Assembly (NCBI GenBank): GCA_027604705.1
Contig: JADHYV010000052.1
Location: 1-64,000, forward strand
Source of the DNA: Allomyces arbusculus
Taxonomy: Eukaryota > Blastocladiomycota > Blastocladiomycetes > Blastocladiales > Blastocladiaceae
Length of the DNA stretch: 64,000 bases
Reading direction: 5' to 3'
Below the pieces are notes generated by a model. It was not told where the DNA came from. It saw only the letters and a program-made list of their open reading frames with translations, and searched no databases. Position 1 is the first letter of the stretch. The number at the start of each line of letters is the position of its first letter. This document shows, piece by piece, positions 39,379 through 51,687 of the stretch. A program made the position numbers and the translations under genes.

Positions 39379-40817
39379 ATGTCCTCTGCCGCCCCCGCTG
39401 CCCCGAAGCCCGCCGCTCAGGCGCCGCTGCCGTTCCACTGGCAGCTCTTCGCCGGTGCCGTCGCTGGTATGGGATCGCTCTACTCCCTTCGCTTGCCAGA
39501 GCGGCCCTGTTTCCACTCGCAAGCTGTCGTTGATGTCGCTGCTGCGGCTGCAGGCACAAAGTACTGTTCGAACAGGTCCTGACCTGCCTGACACACGCCA
39601 CTTTTTTCGCTGACTTGCTCCAGGCGTGACCGAGCTCGGCATCATGTACCCGCTTGATGGTGCGTTGTTTTTCCGGGTCTTCTCGCTAGGCGCGCTCAAG
39701 CGAGTGCGCTCACGCGAGCACGTTCACGCGAACGGCCTGCTCGTTCCGGTTCCGGGTCGGTCCGCTGACAACCTCCATGGCGCGCACACACTAGTGGTCA
39801 AGACGCGGTTCCAGCTGCAGGTCGGCACAGGCGGTGCTGACGGGTACACGTCGATTGCCGACTGTTTCCGCAAGATCATCAAGAACGAGGGCTTTGGTCG
39901 CCTGTACCGCGGTATCCTGCCGCCGATTTTCGTCGAGGCACCAAAGCGCGCGACCAAGTTTGCGGCCAATGAGCAGTACACGGCGCTCTACCGCAAGCTC
40001 TTCAACGTGCAGGGCAAGATGCCGCAGCACCTCGTGACGCTGACTGGTGTCTCCGCCGGGTGCACGGAGGCGTTCTTGGTCGTGTCGTTTGAGCTCGTCA
40101 AGATCCGGTTGCAGGACAAGGCGTCGGCGGGCAAGTACAAGTCGACCTGGGACTGTGTTGCCAAGATCATGCGCGAGGAGGGCCCGCTCGCCTTCTTCAA
40201 GGGTCTCGAGGCCACGATCTGGCGCCACGCGACCTGGAACGGTGGTTACTTCTCGGTCATCAACGTCATTGACGGCGCTCTGCCCGAACAGGATGTGCGT
40301 TTGCCTCTCTCTGTTGCCTCCGCCCGCGCTGCTACGCTACGCTCAACAAGCGACTGACTGCATGCTCTCGCCAAATCAGACCTACTGGGGCAAGCTTGGC
40401 AACAAGTTCATCTCCGGTACCTTTGGTGGCACCGTCGGTACCATGGTCAACACGCCGTTTGATGTCGTCAAGACGCGCATCCAGAACCAGCCGACTGGCC
40501 CGGGTATCGTGCCCAAGTACAACTGGACGCTCCCGGCCCTGTCGACGATTGCTCGCGAGGAGGGGTACGCTTGCTTTGGTTGCGGGTTGCGTTTTCGGAC
40601 GGCAAGCAGACTGACATGACCGACTTCGTAGTGCCGCGGCCCTGTACAAGGGGTTCACGCCCAAGGTGCTTCGTCTCGGCCCGGGCGGTGGTATCCTCTA
40701 CGTACGTTTCCTCCCGCACCTGCTCCACCACGTCGCGCAAACGCAGCAGCTCACCCCCTCCACCTCTAGGTTGTCTACGACCAAGTCACGGCGTTCATCC
40801 GCAAGAACTTCATGTAA
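39379..40817 (+). CDS. ODC: Mitochondrial 2-oxodicarboxylate carrier
   Basis: Six exons: 39379-39466, 39624-39659, 39795-40294, 40380-40564, 40632-40701, 40770-40817; 308 residues, the usual carrier size. Three carrier repeats carry P-x-(D/E)-x-x-K/R signatures: MYPLD joined to VVKTRFQLQ, SFELVKIRLQDK, and NTPFDVVKTRIQNQ. The closing LYKGFTPKVLRLGPGGGILY followed by VVYDQVTAFIRKNFM is characteristic of the yeast Odc1/Odc2 and human SLC25A21 branch, which exchange 2-oxoadipate and 2-oxoglutarate across the inner membrane (lysine metabolism). All introns have GT..AG borders and lengths of 67-157 bases. A 36-base microexon (exon 2) is required to complete the first signature. Confidence 0.93.
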
Positions 40818-41453
40818 GCGCTCTCCACCCGTCCTCCACGCGCGCGTTTCTCGCCGCTGTCAACCCTCGCAGCGAGCCGTCACTTCGGTCGCTGCCTTCC
40901 CTTCTTCCCGTCGTCGTGGTCGTCAACACTACCCCACGTAGTCGGCCGCATCCCAGGCGGCTGCAAACCGCTACTTTTCCTGTTCTGTTCTTTCGTTCTC
41001 GTTTAGTTTGTGTAGATATAGCTCTTTGAAAAACAATCATCCAAACCCCCTCCCAACGCGAGTCGGCTCTTTCTTTTCTTCCCGATTTCTCGCCTCTTCG
41101 CCTGTTCCCGTTCCCCTTCTCTTCCATTCGTCTGTGGAAAAATCCGGCCGCGGCTCACGGGTCGCGGCAAGCTGCCGTCAAAGAGGAATCCCGCGCCCTT
41201 ACCTGACCTTTTCTCTCCTCCGCTTCTTTTTGTTCTTGCGTTCCGTGCGCCTGCTTTGGTTTCCTTCTGATCCTCATTTCGAAAAGTGGACCCAACGCCC
41301 AATGACGAATAACGACGCAATCGTTTGTGTTGATTCGACGCGCGGGCGCGAGCTACGCACTCAAGCGGTGCGTGATGTCGGCCATCGGAACGGCGATTCT
41401 ATTGCATCCGAATTGGCGAATGCACGCGCGCTGCGCACGGTCGATCGCGACGA
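40818..41453. other. Intergenic between convergent genes
   Basis: About 635 bases, pyrimidine-rich on the plus strand, between the carrier stop and the stop of the PHD gene. Likely 3' UTRs; no gene seen. Confidence 0.4.
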
Positions 41454-44400
41454 TCACCACGGCGGCGTGTTGACCACGACGCCTTGTGCACCGTCCACCT
41501 CCATCGCATCGTCGTGCACGACAGTGGTTGCGTGGAACAAAATGCGCTCCAAGTCGTGCCGGCGAGCCATGACCCGCCGCGCGGCCGTACGGAACTTGAC
41601 TTGCGCGTCGCGTGCGGCCTGGATCTGGATAAGTCGACACATCACATCAGTCTCCCGTTACTTTTCGCATGGCACTCGACACGCGGCGACCCAGCGTACA
41701 TATCCGACGCGCTCAACCTCAAGCTTGCCCTTGACCACCGCGCGCCAATGCCGGTGCCGCGTGCAGGCTTCGCGCTCGCACCACCGAACGACCTCCGTCT
41801 CCACCCCGTCCAGCGGACACCCGCACACCTTCACCCCACCATCCAGTACCCCATCCACCTCCGCACCACCCCCGATCCGCTCCGCATGCACCGCGAGCAC
41901 TTTCAACTTCCTCTCACACCCCATCATTCCGTCGCGCGCCGCCTGGTACCCCTTGACCGCCACGAGCATCGCCCTCACATCGTCCACGTCGGCGGCGCTC
42001 CATGCAGCGGTACGCGGTGCCGGGGCTTCCGTTAGCGCGCGAAGGACAGAGAGCATGTGCGCGCGCGGATCAGAATCGGGGTGGAGGGCGCGGTCCAGCG
42101 CGCAGTCGGTCGTACGTGCGCCCACGTTCATGGCCGCGACGACACCGCACATGTCGGAGCAAAAAGCCGCGGGCAGAGTTGCGAGGGACGGGCACCCGGT
42201 GCGCGCGCATTTGGTGCGCCAGGTGGTGATGCCGCGGCCGAGATCTAGGAGTGAGTTGTGGAAGAAATGTTGAGTGAATAGAGGTGCCAAACCCGAAGGC
42301 GTGGTCAGAGAATTTACGACGTACGCGTGCATTGCGGGCAGAAAAACAGGTCAACGTCGTCGCTCTTATCGTGCGGCATCCCGACGCACGAGAGATGGAA
42401 CCAATCGGTGCATCCGTCGCAGCTAGTGGGCAAAAAAAGAAAAGAAGAAAAAAAGAAGCGATGGTCAGCAATCGCCATTGGACGACAACTGTCGAACCGA
42501 ACGAAAGTCGTCGTACCCAATGTAGAACTGATTATCGTCATACGGCGTCCGGCAAATGCAATAAAGCGTCTCGCGCTCCTCCTCGTCGTCCTCGATCTTA
42601 CGCCGTCCCGGCACCGTCACTTTCCCCGCGGCCATCGCCCCAACCCCACGCCCCGCCGCCGCCGCCGCCTCGGCCGCCGCAGCCGCAAGTTGTGCGGACC
42701 CGCGGAAATTCGTCGGCAGGTACAGTTCCACGTCCGCGACCGCCCACGGGGTCGCATTCGCGGGCGCACCATGCGGGGGCGCGTCCGGATCCGACACGGG
42801 CGATGGAATCCGCAGGCGGTGTTGCTTCGGGCGCCGCTTCGGTGCTGGGGGTTGCGGTGGTGGTGGGGTCGCCGTGGGCGGGACCGGGTCGACGACACCG
42901 TTCACATACCGCGTCGAGCGACCCTCCTCGTAGTCGGACGCGTCGGTGGCCATGTCGGACGACGGGTATGCCGAGAGCGGTGCCGTCGCGGGGGTTGCAG
43001 CGCGACGCGGGGATGCGGGTTCGAGCTTGACCGCAGGATCACGGGGTGGGGAACGTGACGAAGTCGCTTCGAGCTTGACCTGGAATGAAGACACCGGACG
43101 CTTCGACTCCTTGGGCGTGTCCACGATCATGCCGTCCTCGTCGTCGCGTTTCTCGACTTTGATCCTTGTTGCGGCGGGGCTCGGCGTGAATGCGCGCGGT
43201 GCGGTTGCACGGGCCGCGGATGAGGGCGATGCGACGGATGCGGGCGAGCGCGACCGGTGCGGATGGCTAGGGATCCCGCCGGGTGGCTTGGGTGGGAGGG
43301 CCGCGGGCCGAGGCGTGCCGTTCGCTGACGCCGCCGTAGGCGCTGGTTGGCGGTTCTTGGACGGTGTTGACGGCGCAGCGGGCTTAGCTTCGTCTACTTG
43401 GCGTGGTGGAGCCTCGGTAGGTGGCCGTGCGGGGGGGTCGTCTGCACGATGATGGGCCGGAGCGCCTTCAGCAGGTGGTCGCACGGGAGACTGGTCGCTG
43501 CGACGAGCCGGAACCGAAGTGGACCGTGCGGGTGACGCGGGCGGATCAGCGAGGGTTGACACGTCGCGACCCGGGCGGTACGACCGATCCGGGTCTTGTG
43601 GCGCACCGCCGCGCGGGGGGCGGTCGCGATCACGGTCCCGGTCCCGGTCCCTTGATGTACGGTCCCGGCTGAAGTCACGATCCCGACTGAAATTACGATC
43701 GCGTGGCATGGGTCGCTCGCGCAAGAAGTCGCGGTCCCGCGGCGGTGGGAGCGGCGCGCCCTGCGGCCGGTACCAGTCGCCGTCGCGGTCGCGATCTGCG
43801 AGCAAGCGGTCCCGGCTGCGATCCCGGTCGCGGTCCCGGTCCCGATCATGATCCCGGCGTGGCGGGCCGCGGCGCCACGTGCGGTGCGCTTCCCGCGGCG
43901 GTGGTGGAGGCGGTGGGGGCGGCGGGGAGCCATACTCGGCGCCGTGCGGGCCCGGATAATAGGCGCCACGATAGTCCTGCTGGTACTCGTAGTACCGGCG
44001 GTCGTAGTCGGGAGTGGCCGCGTATCCTTGGTCGTAATATCCCGAATTGTTCGTGGCGGCCGCGGCGGCCGCGGCTGCGGCGGCAGCAGCTGCAGCAGCG
44101 GCGGTCTGGTGATGCTGCTGGTGTTGGTGGTACCATGCCGCATACTGCTGTTGGTAAGCGTAGTACTGCTGCTGGTAGGCGGCCGACGCAGCGTACTGCT
44201 CGTAGCTCGCGCTACTCGTGCTGCCGACGCCCGCCGTGCTCGTCGAGTTGGTGCTGGCCGCGGTCACAGGCCGGTCCGCGGCGCTTGGCGCGCGTGATGC
44301 GCTCGCATTGCTTGTGGCAGCTTGTACGGGTGGCAACTCCCCGGCCTCGACTTGGCCTGCTTCCAGATCGTCGTTGTGGTTGTCGGTCGAAGCTTCGGCC

Positions 44401-44576
44401 AGTGCGGCGAACAGCGCCTGCTCGTGCGGGTCATGCATGGGAGGGTCGGCCATGGCGGGCCTCCGAGCGAGATGGTCCGTTCGAACACAGTGCGGCAAGT
44501 TGTGGTTGCTGAATTTGCCCTCGTTCGGCGCGGTCGCGGTCGCCGTCGTCGAGGATTTCATTATCGACTTGGGCAT
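41454..44576 (-). CDS. PHD-finger protein, Spp1/CFP1-like (COMPASS)
   Basis: Exons (minus): 44576-42517, 42422-42325, 42244-41700, 41624-41454; 957 residues. The N-terminal about 680 residues are low complexity: Tyr/Gln/Ala stretches, a poly-Ala run, Asp-Arg dipeptides like an RS-type domain (about 43600-43860), and Pro/Ser/Ala. A PHD finger follows: LYCICRTPYDDNQFYIG joined to CDGCTDWFHLSCVGM and FFCPQCT. Then CARTGCPSL...AFCSDMCGVVAAMNV, the post-PHD zinc motif of Spp1/CFP1, and a helical tail with a further Cys/His cluster (CGCPLDGVETEVVRWCE). Spp1 guides Set1 methyltransferase to H3K4me. This protein is far longer than yeast Spp1 because of the disordered N-terminus; a BPTF-type reader is the alternative for the PHD alone. 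Confidence 0.85.
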
Positions 44577-45171
44577 GGTGGTCGATGATATGAGTTGGTG
44601 ATCACGTTCGCTGGGGAACAGTGTCTCCTTGACGTGCTCACGACCTCATGTCCTTGCAGTCCTTGCCCGAACGCCTGGCAGAGATAATCGGCTTGAGTAC
44701 CGCACTTCATCCATGACGGTCTGCACTTCGCGTGCGTACTGCGGGCGTGACGAGGGGTGCGATCTCAAAGAGCAAGCTGGTGCCGCTCAGCTGTATATAT
44801 TTTCGACGAAGTGAGTCAGCAGTGGGCACCACCGCTCAGCGACACCACACCATTCCCGCTGCCGTTGACAATTCCTGAGCAGTCTTCTCCACCTGCACAA
44901 TCAGGGATCAGGGCCAAACGGCCGGTTCAGCACGCTCTGAACAAGACCCGAGAGTCACAGCAACTTTCGCAATTCTGGTGCGGCCCGCTGATATATTTAA
45001 GTATCAGCGCATCATCATCTGCTGCTTTTCGACCTTCGCGGTGCGAGTTTTTGAAGCAGGAAGAGAAAAACGCATCCAAACAGGTGGAGAGGATTGACGG
45101 TTGCATCGAGGACCTGTTTGGTTGTCTGAAATGCCAGGAACTGCAATTCATTGCGTGCAACAGCTGACGAA

Positions 45172-45333
45172 ATGAACAGTGAGCACCTCAAATCAGCTCG
45201 AAAATGCAAACGATCAATCATTCTAGCTGTATTGTTACCATTTTTCTGCTCGCGGCTCTTTGCATCGCATGTCCCATCGCTGTCAGCCCCGAGCCAAACG
45301 CGCACTGAGCCAACCGTGCTCCATCAACACTAG
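45172..45333 (+). CDS. Possible small secreted peptide
   Basis: 53 codons starting MNSEHLKSARKCKRSIILAV. A basic stretch followed by ILAVLLPFFCSRLFA and a small-residue site (FA-SH) looks like a signal peptide, leaving about 27 Ser/Pro/Thr-rich residues. It lies about 170 bases after a TATATTTAA element. Length, lack of homologs in memory and one short ORF upstream make this tentative. Confidence 0.35.
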   Translation: MNSEHLKSARKCKRSIILAVLLPFFCSRLFASHVPSLSAPSQTRTEPTVLHQH

Positions 45334-45457
45334 ACTATGGCTTGGCGCAGAGCGGGGACCGAGGGGCTGTGACAAGTGAAATCCCGCCATTGGTCGTCGT
45401 GCCGCCCGCCGAGACCACGTTAAGCTCCAAGTCGACGCCGCCATCGCTGTCGCGATT

Positions 45458-45667
45458 TCACGAATTAATGATGACCCCGTCCATGGACGTCAACTTGATG
45501 TCGGGACTCGAGCTTACGGCAGCAAGGACTGTGCTCCAGCTTGCGGCCGACACGGGTACGAACTGCATCCCCTTGGCCTCATATGCGGGAACGACCGCGG
45601 CGCGCGTCGAGACCTTCGCACCCGATGTGACCACCTTGAACGGCGGGTTTATGCTCGGATCCTCGCA
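45458..45667 (-). other. Orphan terminal-exon-like segment
   Basis: After a strong acceptor (CATTTCATTTCAG) the minus strand reads 69 codons to a stop: CEDPSINPPFKVVTSGAKVS, then TRAAVVPAYEAKGMQFVPVS and an SSPDIKLTSMDGVIINS end. Codon use and alternating hydrophobicity are those of a beta-rich domain. I found no upstream exon with a clean donor, so it may be a remnant or part of a gene whose 5' exons I cannot see. No family is recognised. Confidence 0.45.
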
Positions 45668-48013
45668 CTGAAATGAAATGGCCGCGGTTTGTCAGGGGAG
45701 TACGGTGGTCGGAATACGCAATCATCGATGGCCTCAACTGACGACGTTCTGTGATTTCCTAGGTCGTTCTCGTTGGTCCCGATTTGAGTCTCGAGAGCAG
45801 TTTGGCGACCGCGTTGCGGTCAAAGAGAATGAAGGTGTTTTTTTCAGTTTGGCCGTGTTGCTTGCGCTGGTTTTGCCATTCATTCGTCGTACGGCAAAAA
45901 AAAAAAAAAAAACACAGATGTGAGCGATATTAATGCGTTGCAGATGTCTGACGGCCAAGTTCCGTTTTGATTCGATTGCGAAAAACAACGACTCACATTT
46001 GGCACGCGCGTCGTTGGACGCTGTCGTGCGGCGATCCACGTTTCGAGCAGAGTCTCTACGGCACCGCCTGGCAGCGCTGGCGCTGGCTGGGATTCGAGGC
46101 GTCGTCAGGCAAAGATCATGACAGCAAGCAGCTGGTAGTGCGCCACAAACCGCAAGTCACCATTGATGTGACTTTCTCGCTGCAAACTGACCATTAAACA
46201 TGCACCACCGTCGAAATTTCCACCACCACCGACTCCACCAGACACGGCACGGCCATCAATTGCGGTTGCTGGGGCCAATTTTGTCTCCCGTCGTCCGCGT
46301 GAGGCTTTGCTGGGCGCGCTGATTCGCCCACTGATCGACAATACTGACCTCCTCCGCTTTTGAGACGCTGTGGTTTGAGTGTAGAAGGGTGCTGACCACG
46401 ACCGGCGTGGCCAACAGTATTTATGGCCAGGGAACAAGACAAACACAACACGACAAACATCGAACAGGACGCGCGTCGCGCCAGCGGAAAGGGGCAGCGG
46501 CCTCAGCGAGAGCGACTGTGGGCCGCGCGGCCTGTACGCTGCTGCACGACGGCCTGGTCGAGTTCGTGCTACGTGAGCGTGGCCGCGCACCAGTGCAGAG
46601 CACCGATTGATGTGCCGTTCCACATCAGCTTTCCCCACGCTCCCTCGTCCTTGGCGTCAATTTCTCGAGCGCATACAAAAGAAATCAGTCAAGCAGTTCT
46701 TATATAATCCTCGACTATAACTACCGACAAGCCGACGTAGGCAATTGGATGGAGACCACATGGTGGGTGACGATGCAAACTGACGCTGTGTGATGTCAAC
46801 ACTAGGTGGAAGTTCTCACGGAGACCTATGAAAACCGTGTTAGTGCTTCCTGTACCTGTCTCACCAACCCCAGCGTCCCCTCGACTAGACTCCACGAAGG
46901 AGCGGCTTGGAACTAGCACGGGAGTCGACATGCGCAAGTCGATAACCCGCCGTGGAATGCAGATGTGCCTCTGGAAGTCTGCCTTGAAGGGCGATTCAAG
47001 CCAGAGTTCCTCGTAAAGAGTACGTAAGTAATGGCACTTGGCCAAGCGCAAAAGGTGCTGCGAGAATGAATTGAATAGAAAGCGACGTTGCTTTTGATTC
47101 GGACTATTTCGCTCGGCCTCTACTTACGTTGGGCCGGCCGGGTCCATCACGGCGATAAAAGCGCGCCTCAAGTCCGCCTTGAATCGTCTTTTGTCGTCCC
47201 TGCTTGCGTAATGCTGGACTAACGCTCGCGAGGAACTCAGGACGCGTGTCTAACTGCTGCTCACGGCACCGCCGGCAAGTATTAGCTGGTGATCGGGAGC
47301 GCTGCAAAACGGGTGGAAAAGTGAGAAAACAGGTGCAATAATCTATGCGGCAATCAAGAAGCATCAATTTTGGCCTGTGTGAAAGGATCGGCGGCGATGG
47401 CGCAGTCCATGTCGTCGCGAATCATTCATGGAAATGCGTGTCCGACAGGGCCGCATCCGCGCCGAGAACATGGCGCACGCATCGGATCTTGATTTTCTTT
47501 AAGGCGCTTGTTTGTGAGAGGGATGTGAATGATGGCCCACCACGAGCATGCCGTCTCAGCATGAGCGTCCGTGTGTCAGCGATGGTGACAGTTAGCTGTG
47601 TCCTGCACCAAAGGTAAGAAAAAGCACGAACAGGTAGTGTGAACGCTTTACACGCTCGACATCCTCAGTCCGGGTCGAAGTTGCGCGCGCCGTTGGCGCG
47701 CACTCTTGTCCCTCGGCACAGCGACGATCAGTTGCCGCTGTGACGGACAATGTGGCCATCGCGATCTTGGAGTCCGCCCTTCGCGAGCAATGGTGAATGA
47801 ATCGCATGTCTTGCACTTCGTTTCCCGAGCGTTCTTCGCCGATCCACTCACGCCAGGTGTCGAGACCCTCGCCCGCGGTCGCCTCGTAACATTCCTTCCT
47901 TTGACACCGCCCCGATGCAATAAATAACGGCTTTCCATCCATCCTCCATCCCTCCACGCTACACCCACTCCAAGTTCCCGCGGTATAATACACCCTTTTT
48001 TCCATCTCCTCGC

Positions 48014-50087
48014 CTACTGCCCAAACCGGCTCGTCTTCCGATCCGCGCCCTCCTCCGCACCCTCTCCACCCCCACCATGCTCGCTCCCGCCCGCGACATG
48101 CGCCTTGGCCGGTTTCCGCACATGCACCCCCGAGACCGGCGCACGCACGACCACATGGTGTCCCGCCGGCGGAATCCGCGGCAACGGCAGCGTCAATTCC
48201 GTCGGTTTCTTGACGGCCATCCTAGCCGGCACCGCGACCGGCCCGTGCGCAGGCGCGTGCGCGTGCGCCGGCGCGCCAGTCGTGGACCCGAGTGTCGGCA
48301 GCAGCGGTTTCGGAGGTGCATGGGATGAGGTCGAGGAATTCGACGCGCCACCACCGGCCGCGGCGGCCGGGTCGCGTTTCCGCCGCAGAAGGCGCATCAG
48401 GTACCCGTCGTTCCCGGCGGCGGCCGCGGCCGCCGCATTGGACGGTGCGCCGGGTGCGCCCGCTGGTGGCGGTGGCCGCCCGTGCGAACTGACCGGTTCC
48501 TCCGAGTGCCGCCTCGTCACGAGCCCAGTGTACTTGTACGCGGCGGCCGGGTGCAGCGGCGCGGTCGGGTCCGGCCCGGCGGAAGCGTCGGCGTGCATTG
48601 CCGCCGCGACCACGTGCGCGAAGTTGGATCCCGGCGCTACTGCGGGTGCGGCGGGCGGTGGTGGTGGTGCCGCGACGAGGGTGGCGGCGGACGCGGCGGA
48701 CGCAGCGGCGGCGATCTGGCCCTGATAGAGCGCTTGGGTTGCTGGCGGGAGGTCCGAGAAGTCGGTGTTGCGAAAGAAGGCGTGCGCGAGCGCCTGCGTT
48801 GCGGAGTACCGGTCGTCGGGCGTGTATTCGAGGAGTTTCAGGAGCAGCGCGTGGCAGTCGCCGCTGAACGGCGCCGGCAGGAGGATGCCGGTGCCTTCGG
48901 TCACGGGGAAGGTGAACTTGCCCTGCGAAATTGGAGCAAGGGTAAGTGGGAGAGGAAACGGGAACGGGAAGGAGGGGGGGAAGCGTGTGTACCTCCATCT
49001 TGGGCCCCATGATCGCGCGCAACTGCACGTCCGACGGAGATCCCATGACCTTGTGAATCCTGTGCAGCTGGTCGAGCGCGTCAGCGCCGGGGAAGAGCGG
49101 TTGCCTACGGAGCCGTCAGTCAGCCTACGACCATCGCGCCCTAAATCAAAGTTGAGGGGGAAACGTACTTGGTGATCGACTCGTAGAGCACGCACCCGGC
49201 GCCCCACATGTCCATCTTGTAATTGTACTTGCCCGACGTGAGCAGCGTCTCGGGCGGGCGGTACCAGCGCGTGGCAATGTACTCGGTGAACGGGCCTTTT
49301 GAGTGCACGCCGCGACAGGACCCGAGGTCGGCCAGCTTGACAATGACGCTGTCGCGAATCAGAATATTCTAACCGCACGGCCAAAGCAAGATGAGCATTC
49401 GGAATGCGGACATGAAGTGAGGTGCGGGTTTCGCGCAGATGTACCTCGGGCTTGATATCGCGGTGGAAGATGCCCTTCGAGTGCAAGAACTCGAGCCCCT
49501 TGCAAATCTGGAAGAACCAGAGCTTGATCTTGGCCTCGGTAATGACGGTCGTTTTCTTGGCGACCAGGTCGTAGAGGTTGCAATCCATGAGCTCGAAGGC
49601 CAGGTAGAGCGTGCCAGACCCGGCATCGCTATTCGGAGGCGATGGGAGTGAGGCGTAACGGTTCCATCGAGTCCCCAGCGAACCATAACCGAACGTACAA
49701 GAGAATATCTTCGAGCTGAATCAGGTTCGGGTGCGGGTTGACGCGTTTGAGCGCCTGGATTTCGCGCAAACACTCGACCTCCTCTAAACTAGTGCAGGAG
49801 TGGGTGTCCGATGGTGAGTGGGCGAGCACTACCGGTGGAACTTCGCAAAAGAAGAAGGGAAAACAACCTCTTGAACCGCTTCTTGAACCGCTTCATGGCG
49901 AGCGTGCGACCCGTGAGCCGGTGCTTCATGCGCAGCACCTGCGAAAAGGTGCCCTCGCCGAGCTTGCCCTGCACGCGAAAGTCGCCTTCTAATAATCGTC
50001 GCGAAACAAGATGATGGTGAGCATCAAAATCCATTCATTCGTCGACGCAGGGGGCGGTTGCAGCGTACCGGCTTCATTCTGCGACAT
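48014..50087 (-). CDS. MOK: MOK/RCK-family protein kinase
   Basis: Seven exons (minus): 50087-50069, 49988-49868, 49788-49699, 49628-49445, 49368-49169, 49104-48993, 48922-48014; 544 residues. The first exon encodes only MSQNEA plus one base. Kinase marks: GKLGEGTFSQVLRMK loop, catalytic Lys in TLAMKRFKKRFK, LEEVECLREIQALKRVNPHP (typical of MAK/ICK/MOK), FHRDIKPEN, DLG in LADLGSCRG in place of DFG, activation loop T-E-Y in FTEYIATRWYRPPE, and QPLFPGADALDQLHRIHKVM. The C-terminal about 250 residues are Ala/Pro/His-rich and low complexity. MOK-type kinases act in control of cilium/flagellum length, which fits a zoospore-forming fungus. Introns are 64-80 bases. Confidence 0.92.
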
Positions 50088-51687
50088 CTTGTCGGTTCCG
50101 TGCGGGTGCGCGACGTGATGCGTGTACGGAACGTGCGGAACGCGCCGAGCGCGCGATTCGTGTTCCGCGTGCGCGGCGTGCGATACAGCGCCGGCGGGGG
50201 GTAGTAGTAACGGCCCAGCAGCGGGTGCCGCGACGACAGACGGCAGCAGCGGCGCCGCAGGGACCGGGCCCGTCGATGACAGGGACGACGAGGCGGCGGG
50301 CGGCGACGCAGCGACGGCCGCGTCTCCAAAGCACGGGAAAAGGTCGGCCGGCGGCAGTTTCGGGGGTTCACGGTGCGAGCAGCCGAATGCAGCGAGTGCG
50401 GGCGTGCGGGCGGTGCGCGGACACGCGAGGGCAACGCGGGTGGCGGGTTGATGGTGATGACGACGAAGGTGCGTGCGATGCGCGCGGTTGCGGCAGGGCA
50501 GTCGAGGAGAGGAGGAGCGAACGGCGGCCAATGAGGGCCGCGGCGCGTCGTCGGCGTGTTGCGAGGCAGCGACGCGGCGAGAACAGTGGAGCCAAGGCAC
50601 AGCAGTCGCAAGCCGAGGCGACACGATGCGCGTACGTCCACTCGCCACTCGAGCGCGTACGGCCCCACCGCCACGTCGCGATGTTACTGCGAGCCGGCAC
50701 GCCGGCAGACGGGACGAGCGCGCGCCGAGGGCGGCGGTCGCGAGGTTCACCGAGTGGGTCCACTCCACCTCACCGCCGGAAGAAAGACCGCCCGTGAACG
50801 GGGGAGCCGTGCAAGCGATGCGATGCGATTTTCGCTTCCGTCGATGCAATGCGGCACGACCGCGGGAGGGCTCCGGCGCGCGTCGTGTCGCGGTCTAGGT
50901 CTAGTGGCGCGCAGCGCCGAGTTCGTCTATCGTCTTGTCCCCGGCGCGGGGCGTGGGGGAGCAAGTCGGCTCCGTGGGCCGCGTTACGCTTGCGTCGATG
51001 GCGACGGGGACGTTGGTCCAATCGGAGGCATCAAAGCGGGGACTCGATGGCTAGCGGATGAAGTACTTCTGGATGGACGTAGGCTGTACGGCTTCCAGAT
51101 CCAGCGTAGGGCGGGGTTGCTTGCGGATCCTGCCAGTCGGGCCGCTTGGAGCTGTGCAAGTTGCTGCTGCTGCTGCTTCTTTCGAGGGCCAGCTTGCCGT
51201 GCGAAAAGGGAATCGGTCGGACGTGCAAATCAGCGGCCAAGTCCCAGCAGAAAGCCAACGTCGTAAGCGTTCTGTTGCCTGGAGTCTGAGAGTAGGACAG
51301 CCATGATTTTACGACATAATTTGCAAGGGAAAGGCGCTCTCTCTGCAGATTGCCACGCACCGGAAGTGCGCGTGCCGCGCATGTTTCTTTGATACACACG
51401 TGGAAATGGCGTGAGTGTGACTTAGATCTGTCTGCTCACCAGCCTGGCGACACCAGCGAGCTAGCGACACCAAGCGACACCTCGTCGCGATGGCGGCCTG
51501 GACCGCAATCCGCATGACGGGCAGCAAAGGCGATAGGACAGGATCAGCATAATTGGCGTAGGCTTGTATTTAATACACAGAAACGATTTTTCCACGGCAA
51601 GCAAGCGAGGAGACAAAACTGGTGGAGATCAAAACTGGCGATCCGCAACACGCGGACCTTTTCGCAGAACGACGTCGCGCGGAGCAC
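50088..51687. other. Intergenic, no gene recognised
   Basis: 1.6 kb upstream of MOK. A long minus-strand frame (to about 50849) is open but has no ATG before the MOK start and no similarity. The part from 51000 to 51560 also lacks an assignable gene. Confidence 0.4.

Larger units (their letters stand above)
44577..48013. other. 3.4-kb gene-poor region with two coding-like fragments
   Basis: Between the PHD gene start and the MOK stop. Two segments look coding (45172-45333 plus, 45458-45667 minus) and are listed. A CGCTGATA/TATCAGCG hairpin with a TATATTTAAG loop lies at about 44988-45010. A 17-base A tract sits at 45896-45912. Other open frames here lack ATG or codon bias. Confidence 0.4.

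Noticed and set aside
46105-47367. Minus-strand frames at 46105-46638, 46689-47051 and 47104-47367 as genes
   Set aside because: The first two lack an ATG start and none shows splice continuity or family similarity. Parts look coding-like, but not enough to call.
49989-50849. N-terminal extension of MOK of about 250 residues
   Set aside because: The frame is open upstream but contains no ATG before the one at 50087, and MOK kinases start directly before the glycine loop.
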